A DNA stretch of 64,000 nt. Source: Gemmatimonadaceae bacterium. Its GTDB lineage: Bacteria; Gemmatimonadota; Gemmatimonadetes; Gemmatimonadales; Gemmatimonadaceae. Position 1 is the first letter of the stretch. Every line of letters starts with the position of its first letter. The notes beneath the pieces are model-generated. The model was not told where the DNA came from and made no database searches. It was given only the letters and a program-made list of their open reading frames with translations. Made by a program: the position numbers and the translations under genes. Of this stretch, positions 1 to 8,524 are shown in pieces. Where the stretch lies: positions 62,001 through 126,000 of the forward strand of contig JBBJNV010000002.1 of assembly GCA_037721215.1 (NCBI GenBank), in the 5' to 3' direction.

Positions 1-108
1 CCGAATGAAGTCAGATGTTTAGCCGGGAGCGCTCATTCAAATTGCGGCCAGGAAAGTGCGTGAGAGCCTGCCATCGGCTGCGCCCTTACAACTACTGAAG
101 GAGAACGG

Positions 109-369
109 ATGGACCTACTTACCTGGCTAATAGTCGGATTGATCGCAGGCGTTCTCGCATCTCTGGTTATGGGCGGGACGGGCTACGGTCTGATCGGGGA
201 CATCGTCATCGGAATCGTTGGCGCTTTCGTCGGAGGCTGGCTGTTCAGCGCAACGGGGGTAACAGTCCCGCTTGCCGGACTGCCCGGCACGATACTGGTC
301 GCGTTCGTAGGAGCGGTAGTGCTGTTGTTCGTCATCAGGCTGATCAGGCGCGGTAGCGCGAGACGCTGA
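109..369 (+). CDS. GlsB/YeaQ/YmgE-family small membrane protein
   Basis: An 86-residue, glycine-rich integral membrane protein with three hydrophobic segments (about residues 5-22, 28-48 and 58-78) and a short basic tail (RLIRRGSARR). This matches the transglycosylase-associated / GlsB-YeaQ-YmgE family, usually 80-90 aa, which is linked to general stress and alkaline tolerance; the biochemical role is not established. An AAGGAG Shine-Dalgarno lies 5 nt before the ATG, so the start is well supported. It stands alone, upstream of the xanthine dehydrogenase genes, with 285 bp between them and no sign of co-transcription. Confidence 0.85.
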   Translation: MDLLTWLIVGLIAGVLASLVMGGTGYGLIGDIVIGIVGAFVGGWLFSATGVTVPLAGLPGTILVAFVGAVVLLFVIRLIRRGSARR

Positions 370-654
370 CACCCGGTCAGCCGGGCTTTCACGACCGTCC
401 CAGACGTCCGCGGGTGCCGGTGACTGGCGAGGTGTATTGACCAGGAGGTCTAAGCCAATCATTTCGGCGTTGAGCGCCCGACGCAGGAACTGTTGCCCAT
501 TTTGTGGGCGGAGCCGGCTCAGCGCATCGGTGAGATCGTATCAGGTAAGCGTGCGATTACTGCGGACAGTGAAGTGAACTGCATCTTCCCGTCGTCCACG
601 CAAGGCGGCAAGTTGCGCTGATTGCGGCACAGACCCCCAAGGCCACAGCACTCA
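370..654. other. Intergenic region upstream of the purine operon
   Basis: There is no convincing gene here. The short open frames are on the opposite strand and have arginine/cysteine-rich, non-protein-like composition. The promoter of the plus-strand xanthine dehydrogenase block should lie in this stretch, but I cannot point to a clear -35/-10 pair or operator. Confidence 0.5.
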
Positions 655-2769
655 ATGTCAGCAGTCGGCAACAGCGTCGCGCGCAAAGACGGAATCGGGA
701 AGGCCACCGGTGCCGCTCTCTACGCCGACGATATCGTATTTCCAGGCATGATCCACGGCCGGACAATCCGATCGACGATCCCGTGTGGCCGCATTCGCTC
801 CATTCGGTACGACTTCGACACCACCGGCTTCACAATTGTCGACTTCCACGACGTACCATCGAAGAACATCGTCGACCTCATGGTGCAGGACCAGCCATTT
901 CTGGCCGAGCGGGAAGTGCGGCACATGGCGGAGCCGATCGTGCTGCTGGCGCACGAAGATCGCGAAACACTGAACGCGGCAAAGGTCACGATCGAGTACG
1001 AAGAAGATCCGCCGCTGTTCGATCCCGAACTCTCGACGCAGATATTCAAGACGGTGGAAATTCTGAAGGGCGACGCGGCCGGCGCATTCGCATCCGCAGA
1101 CATCGTCGTCGAGGGGACGTACCGTACCGGCCACCAGGAGCATGTGTACATCGAACCCAACGGAGTGATAGCGGTTCCTGAAGACGGTGGAATCGCAATT
1201 CACGGCTCGGTGCAATGCCCCTTCTACGTGATCAAGGCCCTCCGCTGCCTGCTGGGCTCCGCGCACCCGAACGTACGGGTCATACAGACGGAAACCGGCG
1301 GTGGATTCGGCGGAAAGGAAGAGTATCCGTCGATGATCGCGGGACACGCGGTGATGCTCGCGATGAAGTCCGGACGTCCGGTAAAAATCATCTACGATCG
1401 CGCGGAGGACATGGTCGCCACCACCAAGCGCCACCCGTCGATAGTACGGCACCGTACCGGTGTCATGCGGGATGGGCGGCTCGTCGCAATGGATATCGGT
1501 GTGCTGCTGGACGGCGGAGCGTACGTGACACTGAGCCCGACGGTGCTGTCACGCGGGTGCATCCACGCGGCCGGTCCGTACCGCTGCGACAACATCCGCA
1601 TCCACGGGACCACGGTCTTCACCAACACTCCCCCAAACGGTGCGTTCCGTGGGTTCGGCGCGCCGCAGACGGAGTTTGCCGTCGAAGTCCACATGGACCG
1701 CATCGCTGAAACACTTGGCATGGATCCCGTCGAGCTGCGCAGGATCAATGCACTCCGCCCGGGCGATACCACGGCCACTGGTCAGACACTGCGCGAGGAT
1801 TGCAGCGCACTGATGGTGCTCGAGGAAGCTGTCGAGCGCACTGATTTTCTCCGAAAGCGTCAGGAATATAAGGGATCCCATAGATCGATCGGGCTCTCGC
1901 TGTTCTACCACGGAGCCGGATTCACCGGCGCGGGCGAACGGAATCTGAAATCGAAAGCGAGGCTGGAGCTAACACCCACAGGCGTGCGCATCGCGACCGG
2001 GAGCACCGAGATAGGACAGGGAACTCGCACCATGCACGCGCAGATAGTCACCGACGCGCTCGGCATTCCCTACGAAGACGTTGAAGTTGCGCAGCCAGAT
2101 ACGTCAAAGGTCGCCGACAGCGGGCCGACCGTAGCATCACGCACCTGCATGGTGGTCGGAAAGATCCTCGAAGAATGCGCATACGAGATGAAGGAACGGC
2201 TCGGCGGACTGTCTCCCGCGGAGTACCACACAAGAAATGGAAGTTTCACCGTGGAGCGTACATACGAGCCGCCGGATTGGATACAGTGGGACGATCAGGC
2301 CTACACCGGCGACGCCTATGCCACATATGGGTGGGGATGTGACGTCGCCGAGCTCGAGGTGGATCCCGACACCTTCGAGGTACGCCCGCTCAAGCTCACC
2401 GCGGTTCAGGAGTTCGGGCGCCCCATTCATCCTGCGCTTGCGCGCGGCCAGATCGAAGGTGGCACCGCGCAGGGGTTGGGTTACGCGCTCCTCGAGCGCG
2501 TGGTGATGCGGAATGGCGCGATGGCGAACGGGCAGCTCACCAACTATACCATCCCGACGACGCTCGACACTCCCGAGATCGACGTCGTAATGATGGAGAA
2601 TCCGTATCCAGGCGGACCATTCGGCGCAAAAGGTTTGGGAGAGCTGCCGATGGACGGGCCCGCGCCGGCGGTCGTCAATGCACTGCGCCACATGGGCCTG
2701 GACGTGCGGGAGATTCCAGCGACGCCCGAACTGATTGCGCGATGCGTTCCAGCATCCACCACCCGATGA
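655..2769 (+). CDS. Xanthine dehydrogenase, molybdopterin-binding subunit
   Basis: About 704 aa; the large subunit of a three-subunit xanthine dehydrogenase that oxidises hypoxanthine/xanthine to urate in the cytoplasm. Visible family motifs are GGGFGGKEE near residue 215 (molybdopterin contact), FRGFGAPQ near residue 333 and GAKGLGE near residue 660, whose glutamate is the conserved catalytic base. Length agrees with PucD-type subunits (about 700-760 aa). ATG at 655 is preferred over the in-frame TTG at 622 because the extra 11 residues are not family-like. It is the first gene of a tight block with the Fe-S and FAD subunits, allantoinase and allantoicase, which supports purine rather than CO or nicotinate substrates. 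Confidence 0.88.
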   Translation: MSAVGNSVARKDGIGKATGAALYADDIVFPGMIHGRTIRSTIPCGRIRSIRYDFDTTGFTIVDFHDVPSKNIVDLMVQDQPFLAEREVRHMAEPIVLLAHEDRETLNAAKVTIEYEEDPPLFDPELSTQIFKTVEILKGDAAGAFASADIVVEGTYRTGHQEHVYIEPNGVIAVPEDGGIAIHGSVQCPFYVIKALRCLLGSAHPNVRVIQTETGGGFGGKEEYPSMIAGHAVMLAMKSGRPVKIIYDRAEDMVATTKRHPSIVRHRTGVMRDGRLVAMDIGVLLDGGAYVTLSPTVLSRGCIHAAGPYRCDNIRIHGTTVFTNTPPNGAFRGFGAPQTEFAVEVHMDRIAETLGMDPVELRRINALRPGDTTATGQTLREDCSALMVLEEAVERTDFLRKRQEYKGSHRSIGLSLFYHGAGFTGAGERNLKSKARLELTPTGVRIATGSTEIGQGTRTMHAQIVTDALGIPYEDVEVAQPDTSKVADSGPTVASRTCMVVGKILEECAYEMKERLGGLSPAEYHTRNGSFTVERTYEPPDWIQWDDQAYTGDAYATYGWGCDVAELEVDPDTFEVRPLKLTAVQEFGRPIHPALARGQIEGGTAQGLGYALLERVVMRNGAMANGQLTNYTIPTTLDTPEIDVVMMENPYPGGPFGAKGLGELPMDGPAPAVVNALRHMGLDVREIPATPELIARCVPASTTR

Positions 2770-2828
2770 GAGACTATTTGCGGCGAGGCCGGCCGCTGAG
2801 ACACCTCACGCGCCCGTTTGGTTACCCC

Positions 2829-3314
2829 ATGAAGTTCACGCTGAACGGTGCCGCTACCGACGTCGATGTGCACCCCATGGCACGGCTCATCGATGTGCTG
2901 CGCGAGGACTGCGCTCTCACTGGCACCAAGGAAGGTTGCGGTGAGGGCGAGTGTGGAGCGTGCACAGTGCTGGTGAACGGAGAGCCGGTGTGCTCGTGCA
3001 TCATTCCTGTCGCGCAAGTCGAGAACGCTGACGTTATTACGATCGAAGGCATCGGCGGCGACGACCCGTTGCAGCATCTCTTCATGAACGAGGTCGGCGC
3101 GCAGTGCGGAATCTGCACGCCCGGAATGATCATGGCGGCCCAGGTTCTCGGCCCCGATTCAACGCTGGATGACGTGAAAATCGCGCTCGCCGGAAATCTC
3201 TGCCGCTGCACGGGATACTCGGCGATTTATCGGGCAGTGCTGAAATGGCGCGGGGCAGACGCCGCCGAATCCATCGGGCGTCAGGGCTCCGGCGTAAGTG
3301 GAGTAACACCGTGA
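2829..3314 (+). CDS. Xanthine dehydrogenase, [2Fe-2S] subunit
   Basis: 161 aa, the usual size of the electron-transfer subunit of molybdenum hydroxylases. The N-terminal plant-type ferredoxin cluster is ligated by the cysteines of GCGEGECGACTVLVNGEPVC, and the C-terminal helical [2Fe-2S] domain by QCGICTPGM and LCRCTGY. It carries electrons from the molybdenum cofactor to FAD. ATG at 2829 gives the standard MKFTLNG start. The longer frame from 2742 would overlap the preceding gene and add 29 residues with no family match. It lies 59 bp after the large subunit and 16 bp before the FAD subunit. Confidence 0.9.
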   Translation: MKFTLNGAATDVDVHPMARLIDVLREDCALTGTKEGCGEGECGACTVLVNGEPVCSCIIPVAQVENADVITIEGIGGDDPLQHLFMNEVGAQCGICTPGMIMAAQVLGPDSTLDDVKIALAGNLCRCTGYSAIYRAVLKWRGADAAESIGRQGSGVSGVTP

Positions 3315-3330
3315 GCGGACACGTTGTCGC

Positions 3331-4149
3331 ATGAGAGTCGCGACATCGCAGCTCGACCTGCGACGCGCATCGTCGCTCGACAACGCGCTCGACATTCTCC
3401 GCGACCGCGAGCGAACGCCGATTGCCGGCGCGACCGACCTGTATGTCGCGCTTAACTTCGGCACGCTTGTCCCAAAGCGCTTCGTCGATATCTGGGGTCT
3501 CGATGAGCTGCGTGGAATCTCGGTGCGTGACGACATCCTGGTGATCGGTGCGCTCGCGACGTATTCGGCGCTGATGCGGTCTTCGGTTGTCGCCGAGCGC
3601 CTGCCGATGCTCGCCGAGGCATCGGGGCAGGTGGGTGGGGTGCAGATTCAGAACCGGGGTACGCTTGGCGGGAACATCGCCAACGCGTCGCCGGCGGGGG
3701 ACTCGCTGCCGGTGCTCGCCGCTGCAGATGCTGTTGTCGTGCTGCGCAACGCGGAGCATGAGCGCCGTGTTTCGATCAACGAGTTCTACACGGGATACCG
3801 GGCAACGGTGATGAAGCCGGATGAGCTGATTGTCGCAATCGAAATCGCGGCCGTCGAAGGCAGGCAATGGTTCAGAAAAGTTGGAACGCGTGCGGCTCAG
3901 GCAATATCGAAGATCGTCGTGGCGGGTGTTCGCGGGCCGGCAACGCGGATCGCATTCGGCAGCGTGGCACCCACTGTGGTACGTGCTCCAGAGACCGAAC
4001 GGGCACTCGGCGACGGCGCCAGCATCGATGATGCCGCGGCTGTACTCATGCGAGAGATCAAGCCGATCGACGACATCAGGTCGACGGCGGAATATCGACT
4101 GAGGGTGTCCGCGAATCTGCTTCGCCGGTTCTGGGCCGACACTGCCTGA
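3331..4149 (+). CDS. Xanthine dehydrogenase, FAD-binding subunit
   Basis: 272 aa of the CoxM/PucC medium-subunit family, which binds FAD and passes electrons to NAD+. The FAD-binding signatures are visible: PIAGATDLYV near residues 31-40 and TLGGNIANASPAGDSLP near residue 110. The gene follows the Fe-S subunit at 16 bp, so all three subunits are probably co-translated as a 1:1:1 complex. Its last 8 bases overlap the proposed CTG start of the allantoinase gene. Confidence 0.88.
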   Translation: MRVATSQLDLRRASSLDNALDILRDRERTPIAGATDLYVALNFGTLVPKRFVDIWGLDELRGISVRDDILVIGALATYSALMRSSVVAERLPMLAEASGQVGGVQIQNRGTLGGNIANASPAGDSLPVLAAADAVVVLRNAEHERRVSINEFYTGYRATVMKPDELIVAIEIAAVEGRQWFRKVGTRAAQAISKIVVAGVRGPATRIAFGSVAPTVVRAPETERALGDGASIDDAAAVLMREIKPIDDIRSTAEYRLRVSANLLRRFWADTA

Positions 4150-5449
4150 TTTCATCATTCGCGGCCAGCGGGTCGTCACGGCAGAGGGCCTCGGCCCTGC
4201 ATCGCTTCACATCGCGAGCGGACGGATCAGCCGCGTGGCTGCGTGGGACGATGTCGGTGCGAACGCATCGGTCACGGATGCGGGCGAGTTTCTTGTCATG
4301 CCCGGTCTTGTCGACACCCACGTCCATATCAACGAGCCGGGACGAACTGAATGGGAAGGATTCGAGAGCGCCACGCGGGCGGCGGCGGCAGGTGGCATAA
4401 CGACGATCCTCGACATGCCGCTGAACGCGATTCCGGCGACCACCACCGCCGGCGCGCTTGAAGCAAAGCGGACCGCGGCAAACGGCAAATGCGTCGTGAA
4501 TGTCGAATACATCGGGGGTGTGGTGCCGGGTAACGCTGGCGAGCTGCCGGGTCTTCGCGACGCGGGAGTACGCGCTTTCAAATGCTTTCTCGTGCCCTCA
4601 GGGGTGGAAGAATTTCCCGCCGTTACCGAAACCAACCTGCGCGTCGCGCTGCCAGTGCTCGCCCGGCTTGGGCTTCCACTGATGGTGCACGCCGAGGATC
4701 CCGCGTGGCTGCTCACCCACCACGGTAGTGGATCGCGCATTTACGCCGACTATCTGGCGTCGCGTCCCGTTGATTCGGAGCGCGCTGCGATCGCGCTCCT
4801 TGTCCGGCTAGTGGAAGAGTATCGGACGCCAATTCACATCGTTCATCTTTCTGCCGCGACCTCCCTCGACCTCGTGCGTGCTGCCCGGGAGGGCGGGCTG
4901 CCGATCACCGTCGAGACATGCCCGCATTATCTCACCTTCGCCGCGGACGATATCCCGGACGGCGCAACCGAATTCAAATGTGCGCCGCCGATTCGTGATG
5001 CCGCCGAGCGGGACGGTCTATGGAACTCCCTCATTGAAGGCGACGTCGATCTCGTCGCATCAGACCACTCGCCGTGCCCGCCCGCGATGAAAGAAACAGC
5101 CGGCGATTTTTTTTCTGCGTGGGGAGGAATTGCGTCGCTGCAGATCGCGCTCGCGGCGGTCTGGACAGGCGCGCGTGAACGCGGTATCTGCGCGGAGCGG
5201 ACAGCTGAATGGATGAGCGCGGCACCGGCCCGGCTCGCGGGGCTCGGCGACAGGAAAGGAAACCTTGCTGCAGGTTGCGATGCAGATATCGTGGTCTGGG
5301 ATCCAGATGCCAGCTTTGTCGTGGATCCCGCGGTTCTTCAGCATCGCCATCCCGTCACTCCGTATGCCGGACGCAAACTATTCGGCAAGGTGCTGGCAAC
5401 CTGGGTCGGCGGACGCCTCGTATTCAGTGACGATCCCTCGTTCCACTGA
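4142..5449 (+). CDS. allB: Allantoinase (probable CTG start)
   Basis: Hydrolyses allantoin to allantoate. It is a cyclic amidohydrolase of the dihydroorotase/hydantoinase superfamily. Metal and carboxy-lysine positions are recognisable: DTHVHINEPG, AFKCFLVPSG (the bridging lysine), MVHAEDP, IHIVHLS, ETCPHYL and DLVASDHSPC. The in-frame GTG at 4235 would remove the first beta strand. The reading frame is open from 4103 and contains no ATG, but a CTG at 4142 yields LPDFIIRGQRVVT, the expected N-terminus, and 435 aa in all (family about 440-460). That start overlaps the stop of the FAD subunit by 8 nt. The gene contains a run of eight T (5107-5114) in otherwise GC-rich sequence. Confidence 0.85.
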   Translation: MPDFIIRGQRVVTAEGLGPASLHIASGRISRVAAWDDVGANASVTDAGEFLVMPGLVDTHVHINEPGRTEWEGFESATRAAAAGGITTILDMPLNAIPATTTAGALEAKRTAANGKCVVNVEYIGGVVPGNAGELPGLRDAGVRAFKCFLVPSGVEEFPAVTETNLRVALPVLARLGLPLMVHAEDPAWLLTHHGSGSRIYADYLASRPVDSERAAIALLVRLVEEYRTPIHIVHLSAATSLDLVRAAREGGLPITVETCPHYLTFAADDIPDGATEFKCAPPIRDAAERDGLWNSLIEGDVDLVASDHSPCPPAMKETAGDFFSAWGGIASLQIALAAVWTGARERGICAERTAEWMSAAPARLAGLGDRKGNLAAGCDADIVVWDPDASFVVDPAVLQHRHPVTPYAGRKLFGKVLATWVGGRLVFSDDPSFH

Positions 5450-5481
5450 CCAATGAAACATTTCCATGTTACGCTTTCCCC

Positions 5482-6519
5482 ATGATCCCAGCTTCCGGTG
5501 ATGCATCCGAAACCCCCGATGCCTCGTTCATGGATCTGCCGGACCTTGCTTCCGAACGGCTCGGCGGGGCGGTGATTGCGGCGAATGATGAATTCTTTGC
5601 GGCGAAAGAGGGATTAACCAGGCTTGGTGCGCCGGAGTGGCGCGAAGGTGCGTACACCGAGCGCGGAAAATGGATGGACGGATGGGAAACCCGGCGCCGG
5701 CGCACTCCCGGCCACGACTGGGCGATCATCCGGCTCGGCGTATCGGGAATCGTACGAGGCGTGGTTATCGATACGAGTTTTTTTACCGGCAACTTTCCGG
5801 AGCACGCCAGCGTCGACGCCTGTGCAATCGGCGGAACACCGTCAGCAGACAGCGTTGCGAGGTCTCAGACACCGTGGGAGCCGCTGCTCGCGCCGTCCCC
5901 ACTCAACGGTAACAGTCAGAATCTGTTCGCTATCGACCGCCATGCAGCGCGCGTGACGCATCTGCGCCTGAACATCTTCCCCGACGGCGGCATCGCCCGG
6001 CTGCGCGTACATGGAGATGTGCTGCCCGATCCGCGGTTGTTCGAGCAGGGCCGCGAAGTCGATCTCGCGGCAATGGAAAGCGGCGGCTTTGTCGTCGCTT
6101 GCAGCGACATGCATTACGGACATCGCCAGAATCTGATCCTGCCAGGCAGGTCGACGCACATGGGCGACGGCTGGGAGACTAAACGGCGTCGCGGACCGGG
6201 GCACGACTGGTCAATTATCCGTCTCGCGCGGCGCGGCTCAATCAATCGCATTGAAATCGATACGGACCATTACAAGGGAAATGCCCCCGGTAGCTGCACG
6301 GTTGAATGCATCGATGCGGAGAAAACAGGCGGAGTCGCATCGATCACTGATTCGGTACAGGAATGGAGCATGCTGCTCGGCGACACGCCGTTGCAGCCGC
6401 ATTCGCGCCATCGGTTCGAGTCCATCGATCAGCGTGCGGCGACGCATGTTCGACTCAGCATCTATCCCGACGGCGGGGTAGCGCGGCTGCGCCTCATCGG
6501 AACGGCTGCTCCGCAATGA
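5482..6519 (+). CDS. alc: Allantoicase
   Basis: 345 aa. Cleaves allantoate to ureidoglycolate plus urea. The protein shows the internal duplication of the family: DGWETRRRRTPGHDW in the first half and DGWETKRRRGPGHDW in the second, each followed by IIRL and later by a YPDGG/FPDGG segment and ARLR. Length matches bacterial and yeast allantoicases (about 330-350 aa). It lies 32 bp after allantoinase. Its TGA overlaps the ATG of the next gene (ATGA, 6516-6519), indicating translational coupling. Confidence 0.92.
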   Translation: MIPASGDASETPDASFMDLPDLASERLGGAVIAANDEFFAAKEGLTRLGAPEWREGAYTERGKWMDGWETRRRRTPGHDWAIIRLGVSGIVRGVVIDTSFFTGNFPEHASVDACAIGGTPSADSVARSQTPWEPLLAPSPLNGNSQNLFAIDRHAARVTHLRLNIFPDGGIARLRVHGDVLPDPRLFEQGREVDLAAMESGGFVVACSDMHYGHRQNLILPGRSTHMGDGWETKRRRGPGHDWSIIRLARRGSINRIEIDTDHYKGNAPGSCTVECIDAEKTGGVASITDSVQEWSMLLGDTPLQPHSRHRFESIDQRAATHVRLSIYPDGGVARLRLIGTAAPQ

Positions 6520-7358
6520 CTCTTACGGTGCATGATTTCAACGCGCTTCCGGCGGACGCATCCGCCGAGCTGCTGAGGTCGTGCTGCGGTTCCTCGCGAT
6601 GGGTCGACGAGATGATCGGCCGGAGGCCCTTCGGCTCGCTCGACGCGCTCCTGCTTGCAGCTGACCAGGCCTGGGCATCGACCGATGCGGGCGACTGGCA
6701 TGAAGCTTTCGCCCATCACCCGCGGATCGGTGAAACGCAGAGCGTCGCGGCTCAGGATGCGCGTGCGTCGTCATGGTCGCGCGCGGAACAAGAAGCGATC
6801 GGCGCGGCATCCGAAGGAACGCAGGCGGAGATCGCTGACATGAACAAGGAGTACGAGCGTCGCTTCGGCCACATTTACATCGCGTGCGCAAACGGAAGGA
6901 CGCCGAGTGAGTTGCTGACTGTCGCCAGGAAGCGCCTGGCAAACGATGCCGATATCGAGCTGCGGACGGCAGCCGATGAGCAGCGGCAGATAACGCAGCT
7001 CCGATTGCGGAAACTGTTCGGGGGACGAATGATTACCATCAGCACCCACGTACTCGACACGGCGCTCGGCAAACCTGCCGCGGGTATTCGAGTGGCGCTT
7101 TCCCGGGGAGATGCCGCTATCGGGTCTGGGACGACAGATGCCGACGGCCGCGTTCGCGATTTGAATGCAGCGGGAGTTGCGCTTGCGGAGGGAGAGTATC
7201 GACTGGCCTTCGCCGTTGGTGAGTACTTCGACGCGACTGCACGTGAGGCGTTCTATTCAGAAGTCGTGGTCAGTTTTCGTATCAATGGCGGAGGAGAGCG
7301 CTACCACGTGCCTCTGCTGCTCAGTCCGTTCGGATATTCCACATATCGCGGGAGTTGA
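6516..7358 (+). CDS. Fused OHCU decarboxylase / HIU hydrolase
   Basis: A 280-aa bifunctional enzyme. Residues 1-168 are a 2-oxo-4-hydroxy-4-carboxy-5-ureidoimidazoline decarboxylase (UraD) with HHPRIG at 67-72 (catalytic His), the Glu of SRAEQ near 91, and FGHIYIACANGRTP. Residues 173-280 are a transthyretin-like 5-hydroxyisourate hydrolase with STHVLD at 176-181, YHVPLLLSPFGYSTYRGS and the diagnostic YRGS C-terminus. Together the two halves convert HIU to S-allantoin. The start at 6516 overlaps the allantoicase stop. An upstream frame to 6363 lies wholly inside allantoicase and is not used. The domain order is the same as in plant allantoin synthase. Confidence 0.92.
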   Translation: MTLTVHDFNALPADASAELLRSCCGSSRWVDEMIGRRPFGSLDALLLAADQAWASTDAGDWHEAFAHHPRIGETQSVAAQDARASSWSRAEQEAIGAASEGTQAEIADMNKEYERRFGHIYIACANGRTPSELLTVARKRLANDADIELRTAADEQRQITQLRLRKLFGGRMITISTHVLDTALGKPAAGIRVALSRGDAAIGSGTTDADGRVRDLNAAGVALAEGEYRLAFAVGEYFDATAREAFYSEVVVSFRINGGGERYHVPLLLSPFGYSTYRGS

Positions 7359-7385
7359 CGGCGCCGGCTGTCATTCTTACTGCAT

Positions 7386-8419
7386 ATGGAAATCGGCGTC
7401 TATACTTTCGCTGAAGTGAACCCTGATGAGGCTACCGGTTCGCCGGAGCAGGCTGGCCAGCGACTTCGCGATCTGATCGAGGAATCGAGCTCGCCGACGA
7501 GGTAGGCCTGGACGTCTTCGGCGTCGGCGAGCATCACCGTCCTGATTACGCCGTGTCTGCACCTGCGGTCGTCCTCGCCGCGGCAGCAACCCGTACAAAG
7601 AACATCAGGCTCACCAGCGCAGTCACGGTCCTCAGCTCCGACGATCCGGTGCGTGTGTTCCAGGACTTTGCGACGCTCGATCTTCTGTCTGGCGGGCGGG
7701 CGGAAATCATGGCCGGTCGAGGGTCGTTCATAGAATCTTTTCCGCTGTTTGGCTACGACCTCGACGACTACAGCGACCTTTTCTCGGAAAAGCTCGACCT
7801 TCTGCTGAAGCTGCGTGATTCGGTGAAAGTCAACTGGGCAGGCAGTCATCGAGCGCCGATAGATGGGCTTGGGGTGTACCCGAGACCGCTCCAGAATCTG
7901 CTGCCAGTGTGGATTGCTGTTGGTGGAACCGCGCAGTCTGTCGTACGCGCGGCGACCCTGGGGCTTCCCATGGCGCTGGCGATCATCGGGGGACAGCCAG
8001 CGCGCTTTGCGTCACTCATCAATCTGTACCGCCACACGGCGGAGAAGGCCGGGCGCGATCCAGCCGCGATGCGGGTGAGCATCAACTCGCACGGGTTCAT
8101 CGGAGACGACTCGCGGCAGGCAGCCGACGATTTCTTTCCGCCATATGCCGAGGTAATGACGAGGGTTGGCGCCGAGCGGGGCTGGCCGCCAACGACGCGG
8201 CGGGATTTTGAGCAGGCGCGTCTGCTGCACGGGGCTCTCGCAGTCGGAAGTCCGCAGGAAGTGATCGACAAAATCCTCTATCAATACGAGATCTTCCGTC
8301 ACGACCGTTTCCTCATGCAACTCACCGTCGGACCGCTGCCGCACGCAAAGGTGATGCGCGCCATCGAGCTGTTCGGCACCAGGGTCGCCCCTGTGATCAG
8401 GAGGGAAACCTCGGCCTGA
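7386..8419 (+). pseudogene. LLM-class flavin-dependent oxidoreductase, frameshifted
   Basis: A luciferase-like monooxygenase family protein. The ATG at 7386 gives [18 protein letters not shown], the usual N-terminus, but the frame ends at a TAG at 7503. The rest ([16 protein letters not shown] onward, to RRETSA) continues in a second frame to 8419. The break lies near 7480-7490, where GAGGAATCGAG would read through as GAGGAAATCGAG with one more A. A repaired gene would encode 344 aa, the normal family length. It follows the OHCU/HIU fusion by 27 bp, so it belongs to the same operon; a role in the purine pathway is not known. The frameshift may be real decay or a one-base sequence error. Confidence 0.8.
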
Positions 8420-8438
8420 GGTGGCCCTTGTCGTCCCG

Positions 8439-8524
8439 CCGATCGAGAGAGAACCCCGATAGGCGGCGCTACAACCTCCCACCGATGGAGAGAGAACCCC
8501 GATTGGCGGCGCTATAACCTCCCA
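8439..8524. repeat. Two tandem copies of a 43-bp unit
   Basis: Copies at 8439-8481 and 8482-8524 are identical except for three substitutions (C/G, A/T, C/T). The unit includes the last codons and stop of the minus-strand puuD gene, so copy 1 is a duplicated gene tail lying between the two convergent transcription units. Confidence 0.85.

Noticed and set aside
622-654. TTG start of the XDH large subunit
   Set aside because: Adds 11 residues without family similarity; ATG 655 fits better.
5107-5114. Run of eight T inside allantoinase, and nine A inside queG (about 27786)
   Set aside because: Both encode Phe pairs/triplets in frame with no alternative product; no evidence of programmed slippage.
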